Assembly (NCBI GenBank): GCA_938028725.1
Contig: CALIMH010000012.1
Coordinates: forward strand, 1 to 64,000
Origin: an uncultured Anaerolineae bacterium
GTDB taxonomy: Bacteria; Chloroflexota; Anaerolineae; J036; Brachytrichaceae
Direction of reading: 5' to 3'
DNA length: 64,000 nt
The notes beneath the pieces are model-generated. The model was not told the DNA's origin. It did not search any database and saw nothing but the letters and a program-made list of their open reading frames with translations. This document shows, piece by piece, positions 43,884-53,304 of the stretch (the first letter of the stretch is position 1; each line of letters opens with the position of its first letter). The translations under genes were made by a program, and so were the position numbers.

Positions 43884-44072
43884 TCACTTCACCTTCGTTT
43901 TGACGAGTGTACGCAGCGCCTTGGTGGAGACCATCACCGTACGCATCTGGCCGTTGATCATGATGCGTCGGCGCTGCAAGTTAGGCTTCCAAGCGCGATT
44001 GGTCAGCTTGAACGAGAAAGAGCGAGAATGGCCAAACGATCGCCTTTTCCCTGTGAAGTAACACTTCGCCAT
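43884..44072 (-). CDS. rpmB: 50S ribosomal protein L28
   Basis: A 62-residue protein starting MAKCYFTGKRRSFGHSRSFS, with ALRTLVKTKVK at the end, both typical of L28. Its Cys at position 4 is the single N-terminal cysteine seen in many L28 proteins rather than the CxxC zinc form. The gene is on the minus strand, divergent from the Asp23-like gene, and its minus-strand GAGGA is positioned as a ribosome-binding site. Confidence 0.95.
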   Translation of the reverse strand: MAKCYFTGKRRSFGHSRSFSFKLTNRAWKPNLQRRRIMINGQMRTVMVSTKALRTLVKTKVK

Positions 44073-44133
44073 AATTTACATCCTCTGCGGCTGGGTTCAC
44101 GTTATCCGCTACGCTCAGAGCCGAGATTCTACC

Positions 44134-44529
44134 ATGCGTGAGATTGCCAAGCCCGCCCTCCCCAAAGAGCGCTCGCAGGCAGCAGTGCCAGGTGAGATCA
44201 CCATCGCACCACGCGTTGTCTTCAACCAGGTCTTGCACGCTGCGTTGGCCACATACGGCGTGGTGGGGATCGCCTCGCGCTACACTGGCGCCGATTGCAC
44301 AGACACTGACCCGCGCCGCGGCATTCGGATCGCCCTCTCGCTGCATCCCGACCGCACGCATCACGTCTCAGTGGAAATTCACACCATCATGGAGTATGGC
44401 GTGCGGGTGCAAGCTGTGGCCAAGAGCTTGGACGAGCAAATCCGCTATGCCGTGCATCGCAGCACAGGCTACGTGGTGGACTCCATCGCAGTGTTTGTAG
44501 ATGCGCTGCGAGTCACCTATGTGGACTGA
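44134..44529 (+). CDS. Asp23/Gls24-family protein
   Basis: A 131-residue protein of the Asp23/Gls24 (DUF322) family. Conserved segments include PGEITIAPRVVFNQVLHAAL, GVVGIASRY, IRIALSLHP and the hydrophobic VSVEIHTIMEYGVRVQAVAK. In Gram-positive bacteria the protein is membrane-associated and often precedes fakA, as here. The role is linked to envelope stress; mechanism unknown. It has a tail DALRVTYVD common to the family. Confidence 0.88.
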   Translation: MREIAKPALPKERSQAAVPGEITIAPRVVFNQVLHAALATYGVVGIASRYTGADCTDTDPRRGIRIALSLHPDRTHHVSVEIHTIMEYGVRVQAVAKSLDEQIRYAVHRSTGYVVDSIAVFVDALRVTYVD

Positions 44530-44564
44530 CCAGCGTGTTGGATGAACCCAGGAGCGACGAACCA

Positions 44565-46283
44565 ATGAACAACGATAGCTCGGTGGATATGCGAGAAGGC
44601 ACGGGCCGCTCTCAACCCGAGGCGAGTGGAGCAGAAGGCGCGCCAGCGGTGCGGCTCACATTAGATGGCCGTCGGTTTAAAGAGCTGGTGCGCGCGGCGT
44701 ATCTGTGGCTTCGCCAGCAAGAGGAGAAGGTCAATAGCTACAACGTCTATCCTGTGCCGGATGGCGACACCGGCACTAACATGATGCACACCATGCGAGC
44801 TGCCTGGGAAGCAATTGCTAACTTGGATGAACCGTCCATCGGCGTAGTGGCGCGCTATGTGTCTAGCGGTGCGCTGCGCGGTTCGCGCGGCAACTCTGGC
44901 ATCATCCTCTCGCAATTGTGGCGAGGCTTTGCACGCTCCTTAGATGGCAAAGCGATCGGTGACGCCCAGGACATTGTCGCTGCACTGAAGGAAGCCGCGC
45001 GCACTGCCTATGCGGGCGTTGGCAGCCCTGTCGAAGGCACGATGTTGACAGTGGCGCGCGAGGTGGCCGAGGCCGTTGAACATGCAGCTCAACACACCCA
45101 TGACTTGCGGCGGTTGTTGCAGGTGGCGCGTGAGGCCGCCTACGACTCTGTGCAGCGCACTCCCAACCTCCTTAAAATCCTGCGAGAGGCCGGCGTGGTG
45201 GACTCCGGCGGGTTTGGGTTGTATGTCATTTACGACGGGATGTGGCGGTTGATCAACGATTTGCCAGTGAGCGAAGAGCCGAGCGCTGCATCGCGCCCGG
45301 CTATATCGGCTCAGGCACAGCTCCAGCGCGAGGAAGGATGGGGCTACGACGTGCAGTATTTGCTCTACGCGAGGCCGGGCCGACCGCTTGATGTGGACAA
45401 AATCCGCGCCGACATTGAAGCGATGGGCGAGTGCCCGCTGGTGATGGGCGATGCCACGATGGTGAAGGTGCATGTGCATGTGCCTGATCCCGGTGTGCCG
45501 ATCAGTTATGGCGCTGCGCTTGGCTCGCTGCGCGATGTAGTCATCGAGGACATGCAGGCGCAGTCCGAAGCCTTTGTCCTACAGCCAATCGGCGAGAGCA
45601 GTGCGCCATCCGAGGCGGCGTTGCCCGAAGTGGAGGTGGCAATGATCGCAGTCGCCTCCGGTGTAGGCCTGGTGCGCATCTTTCAAGAGCTGGGCGCTCG
45701 CGTGGTGGAAGGAGGCCAGACCATGAACCCCAGCGTCGAGGATTTGCTCAACGCGATCGAGCAGGCTAGGGCGCGCAGTGTGTTGCTCCTGCCGAACAAC
45801 AGCAATATCGTCATGACTGCGGAGCAGGCAGCCCGGCTGAGCAGCGTGCCGGCCTGGGTAGTGCCCACCCGCACCGTCCCCCAAGGCGTGGGCGCCGCTA
45901 TTGCGTTCCGCCCAGACCTGGACGCCCAGACAAACCTGGCCATCATGCAGCAAGCCGCTGCCGCTGTAGTCACAGCCGAAGTCACCACTTCCACGCGAGA
46001 TGTGACCCTGGACGGCGTTCCGGTGCAAGCTGGTCAAGTGATCGGCTTGGTGAACGATCGCCTAAAAGTGGCGGGCGACGAACTGGCCGCGGTGCTGTTG
46101 CAAACGCTTGAAGCCGCCGGCGCTGATCAACACGAGTTGATCTCGATCTACTACGGCAACGGCCTATCGGCCGCCGAGGTAGAGGCCACCGCTGCGCAGG
46201 TGCGCCAGCGCTTCCCCGCTCAACAAGTGGATGTGATCGCCGGCGGTCAACCGCACTACTACTTCATCGTCGGCATTGAGTGA
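44565..46283 (+). CDS. fakA: Fatty acid kinase catalytic subunit FakA
   Basis: A 572-residue protein of the FakA/YloV family. The N-terminal DAK (Dha kinase-L) domain contains NSYNVYPVPDGDTGTNMMH and SGALRGSRGNSGIILSQLWRG, which bind ATP and metal, and AGVVDSGGFGLYVIYDG. The middle and C-terminal domains match the family (LLLPNNSNIVMTAEQAARL). FakA phosphorylates fatty acids bound to FakB for entry into phospholipid synthesis. The ATG at 44565 follows AGGAG at 44550-44554. The next gene encodes a DegV-type FakB. Confidence 0.93.
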   Translation: MNNDSSVDMREGTGRSQPEASGAEGAPAVRLTLDGRRFKELVRAAYLWLRQQEEKVNSYNVYPVPDGDTGTNMMHTMRAAWEAIANLDEPSIGVVARYVSSGALRGSRGNSGIILSQLWRGFARSLDGKAIGDAQDIVAALKEAARTAYAGVGSPVEGTMLTVAREVAEAVEHAAQHTHDLRRLLQVAREAAYDSVQRTPNLLKILREAGVVDSGGFGLYVIYDGMWRLINDLPVSEEPSAASRPAISAQAQLQREEGWGYDVQYLLYARPGRPLDVDKIRADIEAMGECPLVMGDATMVKVHVHVPDPGVPISYGAALGSLRDVVIEDMQAQSEAFVLQPIGESSAPSEAALPEVEVAMIAVASGVGLVRIFQELGARVVEGGQTMNPSVEDLLNAIEQARARSVLLLPNNSNIVMTAEQAARLSSVPAWVVPTRTVPQGVGAAIAFRPDLDAQTNLAIMQQAAAAVVTAEVTTSTRDVTLDGVPVQAGQVIGLVNDRLKVAGDELAAVLLQTLEAAGADQHELISIYYGNGLSAAEVEATAAQVRQRFPAQQVDVIAGGQPHYYFIVGIE

Positions 46284-46291
46284 GATTTGCC

Positions 46292-47179
46292 ATGCCCTCC
46301 AGGCGGCCTGTTTGCATTGTCACAGACAGCGCAGCGCGTTTGCCGCTGAGTTGGACAAGTCAATATCCGTTGGTGATCTTGCCCCATCTCGTCTCCTTCG
46401 ACGCTAAGCACTGGCTGCGTGAAGATGTGGACCTCAACGAGCATGAGCTGGCCTGCTGGCTCAGGCAGACTCCCACGCCGTTCACAGTGCGAGCGCCGTC
46501 GGTGGAGCAATTTATCGAGACATACCAGGCGTTGGACAAACAGCACGTGGACGTGCTCTCCTTGCATGTCTCCGCTGCGCTCAGCGAGGCCATCGCCAAC
46601 GCGCAGCAAGCGCGGGCGCGCTTTTTGGGCAGCTGCAACATCCACATCTTCGACTCCGGCACAGCAGCGCTGGGCCTGCACATGATGGTGCGCGATGCGC
46701 TGCGCCTGCTCGAATCAGGTTGTACGTTGGACGAGGTGGTGACCAAGCTGCGCTTTTTGCGCCAAACTGCCTATGGCTACTTCGTGAGTGACGAGCTGTT
46801 GTGGCTCAAGCGAAGTGGCCGCTTGCGCCCAAGCCAGGCTGTGATCAGCATGATGATGGGCATCATCCCTTGCCTCACGTTCGAGCAGGGCGATCTGGTG
46901 GCTGTGGAAAAGGTGCGTCACATGGAGCAAGCCATCGAAAAGGTCGCTGAGTTCGCTGTGGAGTTTGACTCGAACGCTTACTGCGTGCTCACGCAACTGT
47001 GTCCCACTGCGAATCGGCTGCCGCAGATCACCAAATTGGCCAACGCGCTCAACGCCTTCTCACCTGCGTTCAAGCGCGATATGCCGGTCTGGTCCTGCGG
47101 CGTGACGCTGGGGCGCTTGCTAGGGCCGCGCGGCTTCGGGTTTATGGCTTACGAAGGGGATGTCGCTAAGGTGGCTTAG
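46292..47179 (+). CDS. DegV-family fatty acid-binding protein (FakB)
   Basis: A 295-residue DegV protein. The N-terminus RPVCIVTDSAARLP and the segment TPFTVRAPSVEQFIETYQAL match the lipid-binding fold, with DSGTAALGLHMMVRDAL for the second domain. FakB proteins deliver an exogenous fatty acid to FakA. The frame extends upstream to a GTG that overlaps the fakA stop, but ATG 46292 gives the canonical start. SGRLRPSQAVISMMMGIIPC is the usual C-terminal DegV pocket motif. Confidence 0.93.
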   Translation: MPSRRPVCIVTDSAARLPLSWTSQYPLVILPHLVSFDAKHWLREDVDLNEHELACWLRQTPTPFTVRAPSVEQFIETYQALDKQHVDVLSLHVSAALSEAIANAQQARARFLGSCNIHIFDSGTAALGLHMMVRDALRLLESGCTLDEVVTKLRFLRQTAYGYFVSDELLWLKRSGRLRPSQAVISMMMGIIPCLTFEQGDLVAVEKVRHMEQAIEKVAEFAVEFDSNAYCVLTQLCPTANRLPQITKLANALNAFSPAFKRDMPVWSCGVTLGRLLGPRGFGFMAYEGDVAKVA

Positions 47180-47182
47180 CCT

Positions 47183-48079
47183 ATGTCTGGCCGCCAAACC
47201 TACTACCGCCCTAACGGGCTGATGGAAGCAGTTGCGCTGTTGAAGCGCAGCGCACCGCGCGCCGTGATCGTCGCAGGCGGCACGAGCATATCCGAGCAAT
47301 CCCTGCGCGATGTGGAAGCGGTGGTGGATATTAGTGGGCTTGGGCTTACACGCATCTCGTTTGAGGGCAGTTGCTTGCGCATCGGCGCGTCTGTGACGCA
47401 TCAAACGCTGGTCGAGCACGAGCGGCTCGGCGTGCGCTCCAGCGAAGCGCTGCGCATCATCGGCCTCGGTGCTGCGGAGACCAGCTCTGACGTGCGTGGC
47501 CGCGCTACTGTGGCCGGCGCGCTTGTCACTGCTGGCGCTGCCTCGCCGTTGGTGACAGCGCTACTGGCCTGCGATGCAGATGTGGTGATCGCGGGTGCGG
47601 AAGACAAAACCCAAGCACACCCCGACCCCACCCATGGCTTCAGAGTGCTCCCGCTGGCTGGTTTTTTGGCCTATCGGCGCAAGCTGCTGGACACCGGCGT
47701 GTTGATCACGGAGGTGCGTTTGCCCCTCCCCAGCGCTGATACGCGCGGCAGCTACCTGCGCTTGCCCGAGGAGGGCGCGGGCTTCCCCCTGGCTTGTGCG
47801 GCAGCTTCCTTCGCCATGCGGGATGGCATTGTTGGCAACATGCGCTTAGCTTTAGGTGGTGTGGCAGCGCTGCCCATCCGATTGACCCGCTTCGAGAAGG
47901 GCGTCGAGAAAAAGCGCCTGGCCGATTGGCTGGATAGCGAGCTGAGCGCTGCGTTGGCATTGCTGCCTCCGCTGGCAGGTGAGCAGCCCGCGCAAACCCA
48001 ACAACGGCATCGCTTGGCCGAGCAGCTCGCCCGCCAAGCCCTGCAAGCTTGCCTGGTGCAAATGCAGGCGATGGAGTGA
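47183..48079 (+). CDS. Orphan FAD-binding subunit of the xanthine dehydrogenase/CO dehydrogenase medium-chain type
   Basis: A 298-residue protein like CoxM/XdhB FAD subunits: MSGRQTYYRPNGLMEAVALL, VIVAGGTSIS, VTHQTLVEHERLG and FPLACAAASFAMRDG. The first FAD motif AGGTDLL reads AGGTSIS and the second, TIGGN, reads TVAGA, so the FAD contacts are altered. The large molybdenum and small Fe-S subunit genes that normally accompany it are missing. It sits three nucleotides after degV and nine before polX. It may be a lone flavoprotein or a protein that has lost FAD; I cannot tell which. Confidence 0.72.
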   Translation: MSGRQTYYRPNGLMEAVALLKRSAPRAVIVAGGTSISEQSLRDVEAVVDISGLGLTRISFEGSCLRIGASVTHQTLVEHERLGVRSSEALRIIGLGAAETSSDVRGRATVAGALVTAGAASPLVTALLACDADVVIAGAEDKTQAHPDPTHGFRVLPLAGFLAYRRKLLDTGVLITEVRLPLPSADTRGSYLRLPEEGAGFPLACAAASFAMRDGIVGNMRLALGGVAALPIRLTRFEKGVEKKRLADWLDSELSAALALLPPLAGEQPAQTQQRHRLAEQLARQALQACLVQMQAME

Positions 48080-48087
48080 CCCTGGCT

Positions 48088-49842
48088 ATGGCGCTCTCCA
48101 ACCAGCAGCTCGCCGCGATTTTTCAAGACATCGCCGATCGCTTGGAAATCCGAGGTGAGGTCGTTTTCAAAGTGCGCGCCTACCGCAACGTTGCCGAAAA
48201 CATCCTGGCGTGCCCGGTGGCAGTGGAGACGCTCTGGCGTGAGGGGCGGTTGGGTGAGATCAGCGGGGTGGGGAAGGAGATCGCCAAGAAGATTGATGAG
48301 CTGATGTCCACCGGCCGGCTCGCGTTCTACGAGCGCTTGCGCGAGCAAGTACCCGACGGCGTGGTGGAGATGTTGCGCGTGCCGGGCATTGGGCCAAAGC
48401 GCGCCGCTGAGTTCTGGCAGCAGCTCGGGATCACCAGCCTCGTCGAGTTGGAGGAGGCGGCTCAGCAAGGCAAGCTGCGCGCCTTGCCGCGCATGGGCGA
48501 GAAGGTCGAGCAGAACATCTTGTCCGGCCTCGCTGCCCTCAAGCGACAGGCCAGCGGCCGCTTGCGCTTGGGCGACGCGCTGCCGATCGCCGAGGAGATC
48601 GTGGCGCTGCTCCGCCAGGTTGCACCGGCGCAGCACATCGCCTATGCCGGCTCGTTGCGGCGCGGCAAGGAGACTATCGGGGATTTGGATGTGCTCGCCG
48701 CTGCCGATGACCCCGCCCCGATCATCCGTGCCTTTATCAGCCTCCCACGCGCAAGCGAGGTGCTAGCCGCTGGCGACACCAAAGCCAGCGTGCGGCTCGA
48801 CAACGGCGTGCAAGTGGACCTGCGCGTGGTGCCGCCTTACACCTGGGGCACCGCGCTGCAATACTTCACGGGCAGCCAGCAGCACAACATCCGCTTGCGG
48901 GAGATCGCGCAGCGCAAGGGCTTTTCGCTTAACGAGTATGCCCTCACCCGCCAATCGGACGGCACAGCTGAGACCTTTGCCGACGAGATGGCGCTCTACG
49001 CTCGGTTGGGCTTGGCCTGGATCCCCCCAGAGTTGCGTGAGGACCGCGGCGAGATCGAGCGCGCACTGGAGCTGGGGCCGGGGCGCGTCGTGATGCCCGG
49101 CTTGATCACGCTTCAAGACATACGCGGCGATCTCCAAATGCACACCACCTGGAGCGACGGCGCTGCTGATGTGATGAACATGGCCCGCGCAGCTGCTGCC
49201 CGCGGCTACGACTACATCTTGATCACCGATCACACGGCTGGCCTCGGCGTGGTCAACGGCTTGACGCCAGAGCGCTTGGCCCAGCAGCGCAAGGAGATTG
49301 ACCGCGTCAACGCCCAACTGAGCGCCGAAGGGGTGAAGCTGCGCGTCTTGCACGGCGCTGAGGTGGAGGTGCGCAGCGATGGGTCGCTGGACCTGCCTGA
49401 CGAGGTGCTGGCGAAGCTGGACCTGGCGCAAATTTCGCTGCACTCCGCCCTGAACCAGCCGCGCGACCAGATCACCGAGCGCGCCATCCGCGCCATGCGA
49501 AACCCTCACGTGCACATTCTGGGACATCCCGCCGGCCGCCTGATCCATCAACGCGAAGGCGCGGATTACGACTGGGAGGCGCTCTTCCGCGCTGCCGCCG
49601 ATTTGGGCGTGGCGCTGGAGATCAACAGTGACCCCGCTCGCCTCGACCTAGACGACGCCCATGCCCGCCGCGCCGCTGAGCTGGGATGCGTGTTCACCAT
49701 CAGCACCGACGCCCATCATCCTGACGCGCTGGACCACATGCGCTTGGGGGTGCTGGTGGCGCGCCGCGCCTGGCTGACGCCGGACCAGGTGGTGAACGCC
49801 TGGCCGCTGCCGCGGCTGCGCCGCTGGCGCCGCCGTGCATGA
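48088..49842 (+). CDS. polX: DNA polymerase/3'-5' exonuclease PolX
   Basis: A 584-residue family X polymerase. It has an N-terminal 8-kDa domain with two helix-hairpin-helix motifs (ISGVGKEIAKKI, VPGIGPKRAAEFW), the polymerase catalytic strand AGSLRRGKETIGDLDVL with paired Asp and a C-terminal PHP domain with LQMHTTWSDGAAD, DYILITDHTAG and ISTDAHHPDALDHM that provides the exonuclease. It acts in base excision repair. The ATG at 48088 starts MALSNQQLAAIFQDIADRL, as is usual for the family. Confidence 0.95.
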   Translation: MALSNQQLAAIFQDIADRLEIRGEVVFKVRAYRNVAENILACPVAVETLWREGRLGEISGVGKEIAKKIDELMSTGRLAFYERLREQVPDGVVEMLRVPGIGPKRAAEFWQQLGITSLVELEEAAQQGKLRALPRMGEKVEQNILSGLAALKRQASGRLRLGDALPIAEEIVALLRQVAPAQHIAYAGSLRRGKETIGDLDVLAAADDPAPIIRAFISLPRASEVLAAGDTKASVRLDNGVQVDLRVVPPYTWGTALQYFTGSQQHNIRLREIAQRKGFSLNEYALTRQSDGTAETFADEMALYARLGLAWIPPELREDRGEIERALELGPGRVVMPGLITLQDIRGDLQMHTTWSDGAADVMNMARAAAARGYDYILITDHTAGLGVVNGLTPERLAQQRKEIDRVNAQLSAEGVKLRVLHGAEVEVRSDGSLDLPDEVLAKLDLAQISLHSALNQPRDQITERAIRAMRNPHVHILGHPAGRLIHQREGADYDWEALFRAAADLGVALEINSDPARLDLDDAHARRAAELGCVFTISTDAHHPDALDHMRLGVLVARRAWLTPDQVVNAWPLPRLRRWRRRA

Positions 49843-49927
49843 TGAACACATGGGCGGGCCGCCGACCTCGTCGCCCGTGATGGTAGAATATCGTGTTAGC
49901 TTTAGAATCTGAACTACAAACGCAGCT

Positions 49928-50197
49928 ATGGCACTCACCAAGAGCGAGAAAGCAGCGATTATCGAGCGGTATGCCCTGAACCCCGACGACACCGGCTCTT
50001 CGGCGGTTCAAGTGGCACTGCTCACCCATCGCATTAACCAGTTGAACGAGCACCTGAAGGTGCATAAGCATGATGAGAGTTCGCGCTACGGCTTGTTGAA
50101 GCTGGTGGGCAAGCGCCGCGCGCACTTGAAGTACCTCGCGGCCAACGACCCCGCCGGCTATCGAGAATTGTTGCGCAAACTTGGACTGCGCAAGTAA
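49928..50197 (+). CDS. rpsO: 30S ribosomal protein S15
   Basis: An 89-residue S15 with [20 protein letters not shown] and the C-terminal [18 protein letters not shown] hexamers at 49884-49889 and 49903-49908 are candidate -10 boxes. A strong terminator follows. pnp lies downstream, as in many bacteria. Confidence 0.97.
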   Translation: MALTKSEKAAIIERYALNPDDTGSSAVQVALLTHRINQLNEHLKVHKHDESSRYGLLKLVGKRRAHLKYLAANDPAGYRELLRKLGLRK

Positions 50198-50201
50198 CAG
50201 A

Positions 50202-50238
50202 ACAGCCTCGCTTGGCTCACTGCCGCGAGGCTGTTTTT
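50202..50238 (+). terminator. Rho-independent terminator after rpsO
   Basis: ACAGCCTCGC (50202-50211) and GCGAGGCTGT (50225-50234) form a perfect 10-bp stem with a 13-nt loop, followed by a five-T run from 50234. It would separate rpsO from most pnp transcription. Confidence 0.9.
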
Positions 50239-50334
50239 GAACTTGGGACGGGGGCAGGCGTAGAAGTTAGACGTGTGGCTGCTTGAGCACAAGTTGCCAG
50301 ACTTCTAACCTCTAGCCGCCCTCGCCCTGAGCAC

Positions 50335-50354
50335 AGGCGCAGCAGCCTGCGCCT
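50335..50354 (+). promoter_or_regulatory. Hairpin in the pnp leader
   Basis: AGGCGCAG and CTGCGCCT pair perfectly around the tetraloop CAGC, 28 nt before the pnp ATG. No T-run follows, so it is not a terminator. A stable leader stem is suggestive of RNA-level control of pnp, as known in enterobacteria, but that is inference. Confidence 0.4.
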
Positions 50355-50382
50355 TATTGCACATCCAACAGAGGAAGACAAA

Positions 50383-52653
50383 ATGAACACACAACCGATT
50401 ATCGTGCCCGGCGAAAAGCCGACCAACCACGTGTATCGTGCCCTGATCGGCGAGTCGGAGATCATCGTCGAGACAGGGCGGCTGGCAGGGCAAGCGGGCG
50501 GCGCTGTCACTGCGCGCATGGGCGACACCATGGTGCTCGCCACTGCCACCATGGCGAAGACTGTGCGCCAAGGCATAGATTTCTTCCCGCTCAGCGTCGA
50601 ATACGAGGAGCGCCTCTATGCCGCTGGCCGCATCCCCGGCAGCTACTTCCGCCGCGAGGGGCGTCCGCCAGAAGCCGCCATCCTCATCGCTCGTTTGGTG
50701 GACCGTCCGCTGCGTCCGCTGTTTCCCGATGACCTGCGCAACGACGTGCAAGTGATCATCACGGCGCTCTCGCATGACCAGATCAACGACATTGACGTGC
50801 TGGCGGTGAACGCAGCATCCGCGGCGCTCATCATCAGCGATGTGCCGTTCACCACGCCGGTGGGCGCCGTGCGCATCGGCTTGATCAACGGCCGGTTTGT
50901 TATCAACCCCACCATCCCGGAGCAGGAATACAGCGATCTCGACTTGCGCGTGGCCGGCACTAAGGACGCCATCGTGATGGTGGAGTGCGGCGCAAATGAG
51001 GTGGATGAGGCCACGATAGTGGAAGCGCTCAAGTTGGCGCACTCAGCCATCCAAGACTACATCGCCGTTCAAGAGCGCATGCGCGCCGAGATCGGCAAGC
51101 CCAAGGCTGAATACCCGCGCTTCGGCAGAAACGAGGAGTTCAACCAAAAGGTGCGCGAGGCGATCGGGCGCCGCATCCATGAAGCGCTCGCGTTGGAGAT
51201 GGAGAAGCTGGAGCGCCAAGCAGTGCTCGACGCCATCGAGGGTGAGGTGTTGGCGCAGATGCAGAGCATCGGCGATGTGGACGCGGACGAGCTGCACGCC
51301 GTGGTGAAGGACGTGACCAGTGAAGCCGTGCGCGAGCGCATCCTGCGCGAGGGCATCCGGCCGGATGGGCGCACGCCGCGCCAAATTCGCCCGATCTGGG
51401 CAGAAGCGGGCGACCACCTCGCTCCGCGCGCACATGGGGCCGGCCTCTTCACCCGCGGCGAGACGCAAGTGCTCTCCATCGTCACCCTCGGCAGCAAGCA
51501 GGATGCGCAGCCGCTCGATGGTCTGCACCCCATCGAAGAAAAGCGCTACATGCACCACTACAACTTCCCGCCCTACAGCACCGGCGAAGTGAAGGTGTTG
51601 CGGGGCAGCAGCCGCCGTGAGATCGGCCACAGCGCCTTGGCTGAGCGCGCGCTGCTCGCCGTGATCCCAGACGAGGAGGAGTTCCCCTACACCATCCGCG
51701 TGGTGAGCGAGGTGCTCTCGTCGAACGGCTCCACCTCTATGGCCAGCGTGTGTGGCAGTACACTGGCGTTGATGGACGCTGGCGTGCCGATCCGCGCGCC
51801 GGTGGCTGGCATTGCGATGGGGCTGATCACCGCGCCCGGCGGTATCCAACAAGGCTACGCTGTGCTGAGCGACATCCAAGGCATTGAGGACCACATCGGC
51901 GACATGGATTTCAAGGTGGCCGGCACTGCCAAAGGCATCACCGCGCTGCAAATGGACATCAAAATCTCCGGGATCTCGCCCGAGATTCTGGCTGAGGCGC
52001 TGGAGCAAGCCCGCGAGGGGCGGCTGGCCATCCTGGAGCGGCTGCTGCAGGTGATCCCCGAGCCGCGCTCAATGCTCAAGCCACACGCGCCGCGCATGAT
52101 CACGCTCACCATTGACCCTGAGAAGATCGGCGCGCTGATCGGCCCCGGCGGCAAGACGGTGCGCTCGATCCAGGATCAAACTGGCGCCAGGATTGACATC
52201 GAGGAGGACGGCCGCGTGTATATCTCCTCACCGGACGTCACAGCTGCTGAGCGGGCCAAGCAGATGGTGGAGTCGCTGACGGGCACGGTGGTGCTCGGCG
52301 GCATCTACACCGGCAAGGTGACGCGCGTGACCGAGTTCGGCGCCTTTGTCGAGATTCTGCCGAAGGTGGAGGGCATGGTGCACATCTCCCAGTTGGCGAC
52401 CCGCTCATTGCGGCGGGTGGAGGATGAAGTGCGCGTCGGCCAGGAGATCACCGTCATGGTGATCAACAACGACAACGGCAAGTTGCGCCTGAGCCGCCGC
52501 GCGGTGCTAGAGGGGATGACGTTGGAAGAAGCACAAGCTGCTGACCGGCGCGGGCTGGCGCGCGCCGGCGCTGCGCCGGCGGCTGCGGCTGTGCGCGACC
52601 CGCGGCTCAAGCCGCTGGCAAAGCTCAAGCGTGGGGCAAACGCCAAGCGCTGA
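50383..52653 (+). CDS. pnp: Polyribonucleotide nucleotidyltransferase (PNPase)
   Basis: A 756-residue PNPase. It has two RNase PH domains (first with YEERLYAAGRIPGSYFRREG, second with GLFTRGETQVLSIVTLGSKQ and SNGSTSMASVCGSTLALMDA), an all-helical linker, a KH domain (IGALIGPGGKTVRSIQDQTG) and an S1 domain (GGIYTGKVTRVTEFGAFVEI). It degrades RNA 3'-5' using phosphate. The start follows GAGGAAGACAAA, a good ribosome-binding site. A basic Ala/Arg tail of about 40 residues ends the protein. Confidence 0.97.
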   Translation: MNTQPIIVPGEKPTNHVYRALIGESEIIVETGRLAGQAGGAVTARMGDTMVLATATMAKTVRQGIDFFPLSVEYEERLYAAGRIPGSYFRREGRPPEAAILIARLVDRPLRPLFPDDLRNDVQVIITALSHDQINDIDVLAVNAASAALIISDVPFTTPVGAVRIGLINGRFVINPTIPEQEYSDLDLRVAGTKDAIVMVECGANEVDEATIVEALKLAHSAIQDYIAVQERMRAEIGKPKAEYPRFGRNEEFNQKVREAIGRRIHEALALEMEKLERQAVLDAIEGEVLAQMQSIGDVDADELHAVVKDVTSEAVRERILREGIRPDGRTPRQIRPIWAEAGDHLAPRAHGAGLFTRGETQVLSIVTLGSKQDAQPLDGLHPIEEKRYMHHYNFPPYSTGEVKVLRGSSRREIGHSALAERALLAVIPDEEEFPYTIRVVSEVLSSNGSTSMASVCGSTLALMDAGVPIRAPVAGIAMGLITAPGGIQQGYAVLSDIQGIEDHIGDMDFKVAGTAKGITALQMDIKISGISPEILAEALEQAREGRLAILERLLQVIPEPRSMLKPHAPRMITLTIDPEKIGALIGPGGKTVRSIQDQTGARIDIEEDGRVYISSPDVTAAERAKQMVESLTGTVVLGGIYTGKVTRVTEFGAFVEILPKVEGMVHISQLATRSLRRVEDEVRVGQEITVMVINNDNGKLRLSRRAVLEGMTLEEAQAADRRGLARAGAAPAAAAVRDPRLKPLAKLKRGANAKR

Positions 52654-53271
52654 TCAGCGCTGGGGTGCTGTTAGCCGCCGCCAGGCTTCCAACACCTGGC
52701 GGCGGGTGTGTGCCAGGTCGCCGGAGGTGTCGATCACTACATCGGCGCGAGCGCGCTTCTCAGCCTGGGGCGGCTGAGCATCCACCCGCAGCTCGGCCTC
52801 GGCGCGGGTGAGGCCGCGCGTGGCCATCAGGCGGGCAACTTGCTGCTCGCGCGGGCAATCGGTCACCCACACCTGGTGGCAGTGTTCGGCGTAACCGGCC
52901 TCGAACAGCCGAATCACCTCCAGCACGAGCACGCTGTTCGGCGGCGCAGCCGCAACGGCCTCCCACAGGCGGCGGCGCACGCGCGGATGGATGATCGCCT
53001 CCAGCCGTTGTAGCTCATCGGGGTTGCGGAACACCCGCGCTGCCATGGCGCGGCGATCGAGCGAACCATCGGGCTGGAGCACCTCTTGCCCGAAGGCGCG
53101 CACGACCTCGGCCAATCCCTCGCTGCCTGGCGCGACCACCTCACGCGCGAGCTGATCGGCGTCCAGCACAATGGCGCCCAGCTCGCGCAACATCGCCGCC
53201 ACAGTGCTTTTGCCAGTGGCAATGTTGCCGGTCAGGCCAAGCAGCGTGACATTGGGCGGAACGCGCGGCAT
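52654..53271 (-). CDS. coaE: Dephospho-CoA kinase
   Basis: A 205-residue P-loop kinase. The Walker A motif is LGLTGNIATGKSTVAAML, the lid and CoA segments include VLDADQLAREVV and IHPRVRRRLWEAV, and VWVTDCPREQQVARLMATRG is typical. It makes CoA from dephospho-CoA and ATP. It is convergent with pnp with no gap and follows ilvE by 33 nt on the minus strand. Confidence 0.94.
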   Translation of the reverse strand: MPRVPPNVTLLGLTGNIATGKSTVAAMLRELGAIVLDADQLAREVVAPGSEGLAEVVRAFGQEVLQPDGSLDRRAMAARVFRNPDELQRLEAIIHPRVRRRLWEAVAAAPPNSVLVLEVIRLFEAGYAEHCHQVWVTDCPREQQVARLMATRGLTRAEAELRVDAQPPQAEKRARADVVIDTSGDLAHTRRQVLEAWRRLTAPQR

Positions 53272-53304
53272 CTCAGCGGGCGGGTCGCCCTGCGCGCCCC
53301 TTGT

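Noticed and set aside
47183-48079. A complete CO dehydrogenase or xanthine dehydrogenase operon
   Set aside because: Only the medium FAD subunit is present; no molybdenum or Fe-S subunit gene lies nearby.
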